Assembly (NCBI GenBank): GCA_022827225.1
Contig: JAJDTJ010000083.1
Location: 1 to 55,320, forward strand
DNA length: 55,320 bases
Reading direction: 5' to 3'
DNA from: Candidatus Poribacteria bacterium
GTDB lineage: Bacteria > Poribacteria > WGA-4E > WGA-3G
Each line of letters opens with the position of its first letter. Positions within the stretch are counted from its first letter, which is position 1. The notes under the pieces were generated by a model. The model was given only the letters and a program-made list of their open reading frames with translations. It ran no database searches and was not told where the DNA came from. Positions 35,300 through 44,370 of the stretch are shown one piece after another. The position numbers and the translations under genes were made by a program.

Positions 35300-37879
35300 T
35301 TACACATTCTGATTGTTCTGACTACTGCGACGAGAAATCCATGTTGTGCGAGATGTTCGCCTTGGATGTTCTTCAATTCCATGCTGTTTATTAAACCACT
35401 GGTCCCAGGAGTCTATGCCTAAGTTGGTCTGCAGCGTGAAATCACAAAGTTCGAGCATGCCTTCTCGTGAATTTACCGCCATACGCATCCCGCCTCTTTT
35501 TTTCCACCATTCTGAAAAGTCAGATTTCCAAAAAAGTTCCTTTCCAGTGAGTATTAATACAGGATTAAATGGTCTGTTATTCAACCGGTTTTTTCGCGAA
35601 CGATTCACCAAAGCACATAGAATTGTCTTCTCTTCCTCACGCAGATGTTCTTCCAGTTTAGCAAACGTTATGATTGCCCCTGGGAAAGCCTTACCTAAAT
35701 CTGCCATTTTATCTACATCTTTCTGTCGAAAAGAATTAAAGGTCTTACACTCTATAAAAATTACCTCAGTTTTAGAATTCCTATATTTCGATTCCTGAAA
35801 AAACAAAGCAAGGTCTGCCTCTAAAGGTTTCATTCCGTCTTTTTGAGCCGTGAAACTCATAAGTGGGGTCGTCGCACCTTTAAGCAATGAAAAACCTGAA
35901 AAGAAATGAAGTGTTAAAAGCACAGTATAAGCACCTTGAGCATGGTTTGGTAGACTGAAAGGGCCAAGGGCACGATATGACCCTTTAATTTCTTTAAAAG
36001 TAGACGGTAGGGAAAATCGTGTAAGGCAACTGGAACATTGCAGCTCGTAATCGGCACCTTTCATAGAATACCATGAAGTTCGCGTACATACTGGACACTG
36101 AACTTCTATTCCTAATTGAAAAACTTTTGCGTCAATTAGTTGCTGAATAATTCTATCTGCAGCATCCTTTACCTCATATCCTGCTCGGTTCGTAATTTCC
36201 TGAATCTCACTCTTAACAAAATCCTCCAACAAAGATCTGCCATTCCCACCGAGTTGAAGTTGAATTTTTCTAAGATATTTTACAAATGATTCAACTTCCT
36301 CTTCCGCAGTTTGAAATTTGTTTTGCTTCAATAACCTCTGCAGTTTTGAAATTTCCTTACGCAGCTCAATTAGGATTTCGTTACTGCTGTTCATTCTTCC
36401 TAAAAGTTGAATAATGCCCTCTTGTGCCAAAATCCAAACACCACCTATCCCACCAAGTTGCAGTATCATCTGTTTGGCAATGCGACCCGCCGATGAAAGT
36501 TCCACTGTCCAGCCTTTTAACTTCATCCATCTTGTAAATACTTCCTCAGCTTGAGGTAGGGATAAATCAATTGTATTTTCTGAGTGGCGGGATAAATATA
36601 TCAACCCTTTTTTGGAAATACGCCAATCAAGAAAATCAAATTGATCTATAACTCTTGCAAGTTCCACTTCCGATTCAGGAATCACTTCTGCGCGTAGTCC
36701 TTTATCACCGTATAGTCTAATATCAATTTCATTTGCGAAGCGTGATGCATCAAATCCTGCATGATGAAAACTAACGAACTCAGGGTCAAGTGTTTTGAAG
36801 CGAATTGTTTCTTCGTTTGTTGATATATCATGCTCATCAGTGTCAACATTAAGTTCACAACATTCAACATGATCTGGACCTCTCGCCCATTCGTTCCACA
36901 TTCGTGGATACCAAATTTGAAGAGATACCTTAGAATCTTTATGCGTCTCATCAAAACGAGAAGTATCAAGCAAATCTGAAAACTGTCGGTGTTCATCTTC
37001 GGATATAGAACGACTTTTAAGGATGGTTGTATAGTGATAAGCTTCTGGGTTTGAGGAGCGAAGAACGTAGTTTTCTGCAATAAAATCCCGTGCCATCTGC
37101 TTTGTTCTTTCAGATTGAACAAATTGCTTAGGGATAGGAATTACGTTCCAACCAATAGCGCGAAGATTCCAATAATCTATAATATCAAGAGGTTTTGTCG
37201 CATTAAGGAAGAAAATACACTGTTTTGAATACCCCCTAGACTCAATAGCAAATTGAGTCATACGTCTTAAAAATATTTTTTGACGATCAAGCAACTCAGC
37301 GTAGTTTGAAACGGAACAGCCTATTTTCTTTGCCTCTAAGATTCCAGCAAAGTCTTTCCAAAATATAGTGTCAACATTTCCAGTGAACTCTCCAAAAACA
37401 CTAGCGAAAAAAAGGTGAAAGCGAGTACCAAAACGGGGCACACATATATCTAATGGATACCTCCGTTCAAATTTAAGCTCCGTTTCAATGAAGTAACTCA
37501 GAACCTCAAAGAGACCAATCCCATAGTTAGGAACCCCATTATCTTCAATTGAGGCGAGAATATCTGAAACATCATCAATTTTTTTCCGATAACCAATATC
37601 AAGGTTATAATCAACGCACTCGCCCATTGGAATTACATAGTCTGGATCGAAATTATCCAGGTACCCTGAAACAACACCTTTAGCACTCATATTTTCAAAC
37701 GGGAATTCTTTCCATTTGGAAGAGATTTGCTTATACGTTGGAATTATAGGATTATACACCCCACCCCACAGAAAGGTGTTAATTTTTATCGCTTTCAGGA
37801 GAGATTCTTTGTCATTAGGATTAATAAGAAATGCTAATTTGATAGGTCTCAACTTGACATTAACTGTTCCACGTGTCAT
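35300..37879 (-). CDS. Unrecognised 859-aa protein with zinc ribbon and D...ExK nuclease-like domain (putative defence)
   Basis: I do not recognise this as a member of a named family. No signal peptide or membrane helix is seen. A coiled-coil-like segment (about 500-545) is followed by a four-cysteine zinc ribbon, C595-P-V-C598 ... C615-S-S-C618. Then comes EADLALFF (Asp689) with TEVIFIECKTF (Glu710, Lys712), the D...E-x-K arrangement of PD-(D/E)XK nucleases. A final ~130 residues are rich in basic residues. The gene follows the 1013-aa ATPase-sigma-nuclease gene on the same strand and is bracketed by inverted copies of repeat family D. Lower-GC, AT-biased codon use compared with the metabolic genes fits horizontal transfer. 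It is probably a DNA-acting effector in a defence locus. Confidence 0.6.
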   Translation of the reverse strand: MTRGTVNVKLRPIKLAFLINPNDKESLLKAIKINTFLWGGVYNPIIPTYKQISSKWKEFPFENMSAKGVVSGYLDNFDPDYVIPMGECVDYNLDIGYRKKIDDVSDILASIEDNGVPNYGIGLFEVLSYFIETELKFERRYPLDICVPRFGTRFHLFFASVFGEFTGNVDTIFWKDFAGILEAKKIGCSVSNYAELLDRQKIFLRRMTQFAIESRGYSKQCIFFLNATKPLDIIDYWNLRAIGWNVIPIPKQFVQSERTKQMARDFIAENYVLRSSNPEAYHYTTILKSRSISEDEHRQFSDLLDTSRFDETHKDSKVSLQIWYPRMWNEWARGPDHVECCELNVDTDEHDISTNEETIRFKTLDPEFVSFHHAGFDASRFANEIDIRLYGDKGLRAEVIPESEVELARVIDQFDFLDWRISKKGLIYLSRHSENTIDLSLPQAEEVFTRWMKLKGWTVELSSAGRIAKQMILQLGGIGGVWILAQEGIIQLLGRMNSSNEILIELRKEISKLQRLLKQNKFQTAEEEVESFVKYLRKIQLQLGGNGRSLLEDFVKSEIQEITNRAGYEVKDAADRIIQQLIDAKVFQLGIEVQCPVCTRTSWYSMKGADYELQCSSCLTRFSLPSTFKEIKGSYRALGPFSLPNHAQGAYTVLLTLHFFSGFSLLKGATTPLMSFTAQKDGMKPLEADLALFFQESKYRNSKTEVIFIECKTFNSFRQKDVDKMADLGKAFPGAIITFAKLEEHLREEEKTILCALVNRSRKNRLNNRPFNPVLILTGKELFWKSDFSEWWKKRGGMRMAVNSREGMLELCDFTLQTNLGIDSWDQWFNKQHGIEEHPRRTSRTTWISRRSSQNNQNV

Positions 37880-37984
37880 AAAAAATACCTGATAAAGTTT
37901 GTTGAAAATTTACGGTGTGAATGTATTACAAAATCCCTATCTACCTATCGGCCTGCCGGAGCTTAATCATTCTTTCATACACAT

Positions 37985-38135
37985 TCTACAGATGCCGCCC
38001 CTACGGGGCTTGATGTGTGGTGGACGATATATTTCTACATAGATATCGTCCCTATGGGACTGAAGACTACCAAGTGAGAAAACCCTTAAAATCCGCGAAA
38101 CCCGTGTCATCCGCGATAATCCGCGATTCAGACGA
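37985..38135 (+). repeat. Repeat family D, copy 2
   Basis: GCCCC-TAC-GGGGC (37997-38009), TGTGGTGGACGATAT, CGTCCCTATGGGACTGAAGAC, then ATCCGCG repeated three times. It lies between the two putative defence genes, and its end is 22 bases from the stop codon of the upstream gene. Confidence 0.85.
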
Positions 38136-38157
38136 TTTACCCAGCCGTACACATCGG

Positions 38158-41100
38158 TTACAGATTAGTAGTGGCTTTAAAGACAGAATCAACTGCCCCA
38201 AAAAGCGTCGGCAAATTAGCCAATGCGAAGTCTGTTCTATTTTGGGTAAAGATGTCCCCAATAAGCCGTCCAAATTGCCAAAGTGTCCCATCGGTAACAA
38301 TACCATAGACAGGAAAATCGGCACTTCCATTTATATTTTTGGCATTTATTTTCTGAGCAGCGACTAACTCCGCTAGACATTGACCCCACCCCTGCTCAAA
38401 ATCGTTTTTCTTTGCTTCAACGAGGAGTATCAACGGACTTCCGACAACGGTTTTGCCTAATTCAGATCGGGTGGAGATAAAATAATCTGGCGTTCCGTTC
38501 AAGACATCATCGTAGCCGATGGATTGCTTTATCCAGAGTGCGTATTGATCAGCGTAGGCTTTATAGCTCTCCTTGAGAACAGGAAAGATGATAGTTTCAC
38601 GCCGCGAGGTATCTGATGCGAGAATATGGATGTATTCTCTGGTAAAATCAAAGTCTTTCAGAAACTCTGCTGAAGGCATTGAGGCTTCAGCCATAATGAA
38701 GTCATCTACAGTGTATGTAATCCCAAATCTTTTTTGCACTTCAGCGATTGTTTTGAAACCGTTATCCACGGTATCCACGGCTAATGAACTGATTGAGGGT
38801 TGTTGGTCATTTGGGGTTGGATATTCATCGGTTTTTTGTTCCTTGTACGCGACAATACATTTATTAATTACATCAGACTCTTCCAATATTTCTAACAATT
38901 GATCAGGAGACATATCGTATATTTTGCCAAGTTTATCAAGTTTCGTCACTAATTCCTCGTTTTGTTTTTTCTTTTTTCTCTCTACTGTACCAAACTCAAT
39001 TGCTTTGAGCCATTTTTGTCCTGCTTCGTACTGGAAACCTTTGGGAAGATAATCCACCGATGCCTCGCGAGGTTTTACAAAACTGAGTTGATTAGAATTT
39101 TGCGGAATCCATACTGCCTCTTTTAGTTCTCGGATAGCAGTTGAATATAAATCATAACAATCTGGCGATGTCTGTTCTTGTTTATCCAAAAATATCATCG
39201 TATGCCAAACGAGTTTAGCTTCATCAAATGAAATTCCGTTTCCTAATGGAGGATCATTGAGGAATAACTTGCGGGTTGAGATAATATAATCAGCGATATT
39301 AAGCGCGCGAGCTGCCGGCTTTTTTGATAGGAAAGAGCCAAGCAACTCGTATAGTTCAGCATGCCAACTGGACGATTTTTTCTCTAACCAATTGCCCACT
39401 ATATGAGACTGGGTCTTTAGTGCTTTTATAAAATCGTCAATAGTCCATTCAGAAATATCCAGTAAGGATAGAAAATTGTCTTCTCTACTGCCTATTTGAG
39501 GGGTTTTAATCCATAGTAGTGGAGATACTGCGGATACCTTAACTGAATACTGATTAGCGTTAATATAATTTTGGATTGCATTCCGGATATAATGGGTAGC
39601 GAAAGTGCTGAATTTATTATGTGAAAGGGTATAGTTATTAGCGGCTTCTTTAAGTCCCTTCACGCCTTCATTGAAGAGATCATCTGCCTCCATCATACAT
39701 CCGCCAAATTGCCGATGGACGATGGCTGCAACAAGTCTCAAATTTGAATTGATTAACTGTTCTTTTGATTCAGCAGAATTGCTGTGTACCAACGCTCGTT
39801 CTTCTTCCGTACTCAACAAACGATAGTGGGAAAAGAGCCGTAGGATTTCATTGCTGACACGCCCTCTTTTTCCCAGGAGCGTTGCCAAATCTTCATCACT
39901 AATCAGATTTGATAAATCCTTGCTGTATTTCCCTGTCCGATAACATTCTGAACCTGCGGCATAACCCCTGTGTTTCATTGGAACTAACTTTTGCGTATTA
40001 AATTCCTCGATTAACCGTTCTTGGATAGGTTGGTAAAAAGTTAGTAGTTTATCTTTACTATTCGGCAAAACTGCTAAAAAAGTGGTTTCCAACAACCCCT
40101 TTTTACGTATAGTATGTATTGATTTTGCAACCAGATTGGCGAGATGATCCCGTAATTTATTGTTAAAGGAACAATCAAGAAGGCTGTCCCATACAGGGGT
40201 TGAGGCGAAAGGGGCGTGCAGATGAAAAAGCAAGCCGGATCTCTCTTTTGCAGCTGGGAAATAGATAAAAACCTGTCCTGGTTCTAAGGGCTTAATCTTT
40301 CCAACCTCGTCCATACCAAACGCAACAGAAATCTGGTAATTTTCACGTTTACCAATGTTTTCGTTTGTAATGGAAATGTCGTCATCAAACCGTAGGTAGT
40401 TGTATTGCCCAGACCTATAATTTCCGGAAACTTTAATTCGGTTCTCATCTCCTATTTTTTCTATTTCCATAGAACCTAAAGTTTTAGGATAAACTTCTTT
40501 AGGATTTTTTACCTCTTGTTCATTAGTGTTTATGTATATGATTTTGTCGTTACGGCGAATTTTTTGAGTAAAGAGCGTTTCATAGTGGTATATTTGCCAA
40601 CTAATTTTTTTAATACTTCGCTTAGAAAAAAATATCTCCCAATCCAGATTTGTTAAAGATGTTTTTATTTCTTCGTATGCTTTTTCCTTTGGCATACGTT
40701 CTTCAATGAACTCAGGTCGCTCAGAATCATGATTAAACGGAAGGACAATACGGGTACCAAAATGCGATGAACCTTCGCCCTCCGTATGTCCAGATGAATC
40801 TGGGTACGGGAATTCTTTGACGCGGTACAAATCGTATATCTTGAAATGTTCAGCATCAGAAATAATAATAGGTGTTGCTGTGAAAGCAAATACAGACTTG
40901 AAACCGATACCGAAACGTCCCGTTTTTATGAAATCCTCGGGACGTGTTCCTTTGCCAAAGTAAGTAATGCCCTCAACATCAGCCTGGTCAAATGGTTTTC
41001 CATTGTGTTCAATTACAATGGCATCTCCCAAGAGTTTGAATAATATTTCTGTTGCTTCACAATCATCTGCATTCTGTAAGAGTTCATATACAAACTGAGT

Positions 41101-41199
41101 TGAATTGGCATATATAGAAACCTGTGTTTTACGGGAAACTGTATCTGTACCCAGTCTGGCTTCGTTACGTTCTGTTATCACTTTATAATTACTTGGCAT
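38158..41199 (-). CDS. Fusion protein: GHKL (Hsp90/sacsin-type) ATPase + sigma-70 region 1.2-2-like segment + PD-(D/E)XK-like nuclease
   Basis: The product is 1013 aa; ATG 41199 follows GGAGG. Residues 1-330 form a sacsin/Hsp90-type ATPase: N-box YELLQNADD (Glu39, Asn43), G1-like VIEHNGKPF, G2 TGRFGIGFKSVF (93-104) and GTRIVLPF (148-155). Residues ~455-556 read as sigma-70 regions 1.2 to 2: LLSTEEERALV, QLINSNLRLVAAIV (481-494), DDLFNEGVKGLKEA (506-519) and KFSTFATHYIRNAI (529-542), each matching the spacing of housekeeping sigma factors. No region 3 or 4 is seen. The C-terminal ~150 residues contain GTPDYF (Asp905) and LLVEAKKND (Glu928, Lys930), the D...E-x-K nuclease or type I R-subunit-like pattern. 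Function is unknown; a defence protein that uses a sigma-like module to read promoter DNA or RNA polymerase is one idea. Confidence 0.72.
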   Translation of the reverse strand: MPSNYKVITERNEARLGTDTVSRKTQVSIYANSTQFVYELLQNADDCEATEILFKLLGDAIVIEHNGKPFDQADVEGITYFGKGTRPEDFIKTGRFGIGFKSVFAFTATPIIISDAEHFKIYDLYRVKEFPYPDSSGHTEGEGSSHFGTRIVLPFNHDSERPEFIEERMPKEKAYEEIKTSLTNLDWEIFFSKRSIKKISWQIYHYETLFTQKIRRNDKIIYINTNEQEVKNPKEVYPKTLGSMEIEKIGDENRIKVSGNYRSGQYNYLRFDDDISITNENIGKRENYQISVAFGMDEVGKIKPLEPGQVFIYFPAAKERSGLLFHLHAPFASTPVWDSLLDCSFNNKLRDHLANLVAKSIHTIRKKGLLETTFLAVLPNSKDKLLTFYQPIQERLIEEFNTQKLVPMKHRGYAAGSECYRTGKYSKDLSNLISDEDLATLLGKRGRVSNEILRLFSHYRLLSTEEERALVHSNSAESKEQLINSNLRLVAAIVHRQFGGCMMEADDLFNEGVKGLKEAANNYTLSHNKFSTFATHYIRNAIQNYINANQYSVKVSAVSPLLWIKTPQIGSREDNFLSLLDISEWTIDDFIKALKTQSHIVGNWLEKKSSSWHAELYELLGSFLSKKPAARALNIADYIISTRKLFLNDPPLGNGISFDEAKLVWHTMIFLDKQEQTSPDCYDLYSTAIRELKEAVWIPQNSNQLSFVKPREASVDYLPKGFQYEAGQKWLKAIEFGTVERKKKKQNEELVTKLDKLGKIYDMSPDQLLEILEESDVINKCIVAYKEQKTDEYPTPNDQQPSISSLAVDTVDNGFKTIAEVQKRFGITYTVDDFIMAEASMPSAEFLKDFDFTREYIHILASDTSRRETIIFPVLKESYKAYADQYALWIKQSIGYDDVLNGTPDYFISTRSELGKTVVGSPLILLVEAKKNDFEQGWGQCLAELVAAQKINAKNINGSADFPVYGIVTDGTLWQFGRLIGDIFTQNRTDFALANLPTLFGAVDSVFKATTNL

Positions 41200-41357
41200 G
41201 TTGTGTTCCTCCATTCACTGCTATGATTTTATCACAGACCTAACACTTCATACAAGAAAAATTATGAAAATTAAATATCACAAAAGGGAGGAACGCGTTT
41301 TTACACATATTCTGCCACGCTCGGATAAGATCCGAACACAAAACTCTTCTAACTCTC

Positions 41358-41540
41358 GTCCTCCGCGACAATCCGCTATTCAGACAAAAAACATATCTGC
41401 TCAAGAAAGCCATGAATATACCGCCCTTACAGGGCTAAAGCGTCGAGACATAACGCGGTTTCTATAAACATACCGTTCTTACGGGACTGAAGACTCTATA
41501 AATGAAAAAATCTAAAAATCCGTGAAATCTGCGATTCAGG
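41358..41540 (+). repeat. Repeat family D, copy 3
   Basis: Contains GCCCT-TAC-AGGGC (41423-41435), CGTTCTTACGGGACTGAAGAC, and ATCCGTGAAATCTGCGATTCAG. The hairpin differs from copy 2 by a paired change (C-G to T-A) that keeps the stem. It lies just upstream of the 1013-aa fusion gene's start. Confidence 0.8.
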
Positions 41541-41587
41541 CATCCCTAAAACATGCCATCTGTCCGCGGAGAAATGGACAATTTCCT

Positions 41588-41616
41588 TTGATTTAGATAA
41601 GAAATTATGGTAAAAT
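41588..41616 (+). promoter_or_regulatory. Sigma-70-like promoter upstream of the interrupted gene
   Basis: TTGATT (41588-41593) and TAAAAT (41611-41616) are 17 bases apart, about 75 bases before the ATG at 41693. No regulator site was identified. Confidence 0.6.
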
Positions 41617-41692
41617 GTGGGCAGCTCTTTAATCTTTTGCGCGAAGACATTATAACACAAAACGATTCTCATAGGTTGTCCAACAAGTAATT

Positions 41693-42250
41693 ATGCCTAT
41701 ATTCAAATGCGCCATTGAGAAAATTTCAGATTGGCACCCACACCTGTTTCTTGAGGCGCATATTGTTGCATGCGTAGCAGTGATGCGTTCACATTCCGCC
41801 TCACCTGCTGCATTCGAGGTTACATGCGAGAATATTGTTTCAGAATGGCTTGGTGAAGAAACACAATTTATGCTTGAAGTCTCGTGATCCGGGGAAACTG
41901 AGAGGAAAGTGGAACGTTTACGAGCAACCATACAGACAAAACTGATGGTAGAGATGGCTGCGGCAGCCCTCGCCTTTATTTTTACACCTAATATTGTCAA
42001 TCTTGGACAATTGGACGTAACAAACTATGGTAATCGTGCTGATTACCGGTCATTAGACATGGCAAGCGTTCTTGAGATCAGTGGTACAGAAACAGCATCC
42101 GAACTTGCACGGCGACATCGAGAAAAGATTGCACAAGCACTGGAAAACCCATTCGGATCAGATGCCTATGTCGTCGTCTGCGCATTTTCTACATTTGGAC
42201 ACCTCATACAATTTTCTCACCATCGTTGGTTGGAGGAAATACATGCCTAA
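41693..42250 (+). pseudogene. Conserved hypothetical gene interrupted by an in-frame TGA
   Basis: One frame is open from ATG 41693 to 42250 except for a single TGA at 41885-41887, right after LEVS. Upstream lie 64 residues and downstream 121, together about the size of a conserved protein I recall that reads tryptophan at this position (LRVSW). A TGG-to-TGA change is therefore the simplest explanation. GTG at 41909, with AGAGG three bases before, could restart translation of the second half (113 aa). The host has selD, so selenocysteine readthrough is a second possibility, but no convincing SECIS hairpin follows. It overlaps the next gene by eight bases, suggesting an operon. Function unknown. 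Confidence 0.55.
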
Positions 42251-42629
42251 CCCAAAAACCGAACCTTACACAAAAACACTCAAAAAGACGATGCATCGAA
42301 AGTCAGAGATCCTCTCCAAAGCGCAGGCATTGTGGGAAGTCGGCATGACAGAAACAGCACAACCGCTTTGGCGCACCGCTGCCAACTACGAGGAGCATAT
42401 TGCACCAATGCTCGATGCCCTCGGTCGGGAGTTAGAGGGCGCGATACATCGGATTAGCGCGGCATCGTGTTATGAAAAGGCAGGGGATCCGAGTCGCGCC
42501 GTGAACCTGTATCGTGCGGCACTTTCGGGTCCGTTGCGTGAGGATACGAGGACAGAGGTTGAGAACATGCTGCATGCCTGTCTCATTGCGGTGAAACGTA
42601 AACCGGTGAAAAGCATTCCATCTGCCTAA
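42243..42629 (+). CDS. Hypothetical 128-aa helical protein
   Basis: The ATG at 42243 follows GGAGG by five bases and lies inside the end of the preceding gene (ATGCCTAA overlap), a classic translationally coupled pair. The product is helical and TPR-like in places: ALWEVGMTETAQPLWRTAANYEEHIAPMLDALG and CYEKAGDPSRAVNLYRAAL. No domain was recognised with confidence. It probably works with the product of the interrupted gene. Confidence 0.7.
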   Translation: MPNPKTEPYTKTLKKTMHRKSEILSKAQALWEVGMTETAQPLWRTAANYEEHIAPMLDALGRELEGAIHRISAASCYEKAGDPSRAVNLYRAALSGPLREDTRTEVENMLHACLIAVKRKPVKSIPSA

Positions 42630-42680
42630 GAAAACCGTATGGTGTCGTTCCGACGGTACTGGGACGACAGATTTCGCGGA

Positions 42681-44288
42681 CTATTCAATGACGCGATGTG
42701 CGTCTGAGGGAGGTTCTTGGATGACAGGAATGACATAACTCCGAACAGTTACATCATCAATTGTCTCCGTCTCTACACGCGGCTCTGGCTCTTGACGATG
42801 ATCAAATACGACGTAGTAGCCCACCGTTACACCTTCCAACTTGAGATATGCCGCTAGCTGCCTTTTTCCCGCCAGATAACGGGCCGCGCCCCTCCAAATC
42901 TTTGTCTCGACAATGTATTTTCGCTGATTATGAGAGATAAGAAGATCCATTCTGCCACGACCCGTTTGGACTTCTATGTGCATAACACCACCAATACGTC
43001 TAATAAACTCGTCCAGGTAGGCAAGCAAGAGGTGCCGTCCTACCGATTCTTGCGGCGTATCCGGCACCTGCAAAATTCTGAAACCTACCCGTGCTATGAA
43101 ATCTCGGAAGTTATCAAGTAACGCCTCCATTTCAATCTGCCTCGTAGATGTGAGATACTCATGAAGGACTTCGCTTGTATCTTCTGGGAAGTATTCTTGT
43201 TCCAACCCGTTCACGACTGGCTTGAAGACTCTCATAATCCGGTAGAGATAAATTGGGTTGAGAATTTCACACATCCCGTCAACCCCTTCTTTAATGACAC
43301 CATAGGTAGCGAGTTCACTGATAATGTCATCGTCAAGACTGAAGTCTACACCTTCATCACGCGTCATAATTTGCATCAGGATGCTTTCAAATCTCGGGTT
43401 TTTTCGGATATTGGTTATTAGATGCTTAATATTGGTATTCTGTCCACGCAGGAGCTGCGTGTGTGCCTTCAAAAAGTGCGCCATTGTAATCGGCTCGGTT
43501 TTCGGAATGTCCAAGGTCTCTGTGAGTATCTCGGCGAAGTGATTGACAAGCACAGGTTGTCCCGCAGTTTGCTTGTGAATAGACGCAAGGACTTCTTCCT
43601 CAAAGGGCTGACCAACCTCTTCGGTATACTGTCCAAGCAGCTCACGCACCTGTTCAAAGGTGAAATTCGGTAAATTGAACTCATCTTGGATATTGAAAGG
43701 AGAGACAGAACGATCATAACTGAGTTGTGTAATACTCTTGACGCCGATGATACCAACGCTGTGAGGGCACCGATCCTCATCGGTGAGATATATCCGGCGG
43801 AGTGAACGCAGAAAACCTTTGAGAGCCTCGCGCGGAATAGCGTCAAACTCGTCAATGATGAGAACGACTCTATGGTCTGGTAGGAAACTATCGAAATGTG
43901 TAAAGAACCTTCGCATTGAAACGTGGTCGGTTAGTGCCGTATCTTCTAAAAATTGGATGAGTGCTTTCGAGGGAGTTTCTTCTCGCTTCTGAAAAACGTT
44001 TTCTATTTCTTCACAAATATCTTCATAAAGGTTAGAGTAAAATTCGGCAGTGGTATAGTCTTCGTACTCCTCGAAATTCAATTGGATCGGGAAGTAGTTG
44101 AGCTCTTCGGTGGTAAGCGTATCGAGTGCCAATCGAAAGAAGGTTGTCTTGCCGGTCTGTCGCGGTGCGAAGAGAACAATATAACGTCCTTCTTTGACGC
44201 GTTTGATGAGTTCTTTTTTTTCCTCGGTGCGTGGGACGACATAGTGTCGGCTCGGATACACGCGACCTTGGGTTCCAAAGGTTCTCAC
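42681..44288 (-). CDS. AAA-like ATPase (AAA_35-type/STAND-like) fused to a PD-(D/E)XK nuclease-like domain
   Basis: The product is 535 aa from a GTG start preceded by GGGGAG. Walker A is APRQTGKTT (41-49) and Walker B VVLIIDEFD (141-149). A QTAGQPVLVNH motif near 240-250 is typical of the AAA_35/STAND-like NTPases that pair with nuclease domains. Residues ~435-463 contain GRGRMDLLI (Asp448) and KYIVETKIWRG (Glu461, Lys463), the PD-(D/E)XK_9-like site. Such ATPase-nuclease fusions are common in Bacteroidetes, Poribacteria and relatives, and are suspected of acting in defence or mobile-element biology. It closes the defence island. Confidence 0.82.
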   Translation of the reverse strand: MRTFGTQGRVYPSRHYVVPRTEEKKELIKRVKEGRYIVLFAPRQTGKTTFFRLALDTLTTEELNYFPIQLNFEEYEDYTTAEFYSNLYEDICEEIENVFQKREETPSKALIQFLEDTALTDHVSMRRFFTHFDSFLPDHRVVLIIDEFDAIPREALKGFLRSLRRIYLTDEDRCPHSVGIIGVKSITQLSYDRSVSPFNIQDEFNLPNFTFEQVRELLGQYTEEVGQPFEEEVLASIHKQTAGQPVLVNHFAEILTETLDIPKTEPITMAHFLKAHTQLLRGQNTNIKHLITNIRKNPRFESILMQIMTRDEGVDFSLDDDIISELATYGVIKEGVDGMCEILNPIYLYRIMRVFKPVVNGLEQEYFPEDTSEVLHEYLTSTRQIEMEALLDNFRDFIARVGFRILQVPDTPQESVGRHLLLAYLDEFIRRIGGVMHIEVQTGRGRMDLLISHNQRKYIVETKIWRGAARYLAGKRQLAAYLKLEGVTVGYYVVFDHRQEPEPRVETETIDDVTVRSYVIPVIQEPPSDAHRVIE

Positions 44289-44370
44289 TTCTATTCTCCC
44301 CTATTGAAGTTCGCATTTTAGGAGAATTGTATCATATTGCTGTCTGAAAGTCAACGCTGAATCCCATAAA

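Noticed and set aside
35159..35422. 87-aa plus-strand frame after repeat D1
   Set aside because: It overlaps the 3' end of the 859-aa gene and repeat D1, and has no start signal.
41650..42000. 116-aa minus-strand frame overlapping the interrupted gene
   Set aside because: The plus strand has a promoter, coupled downstream gene and more protein-like sequence; the minus frame is its shadow.
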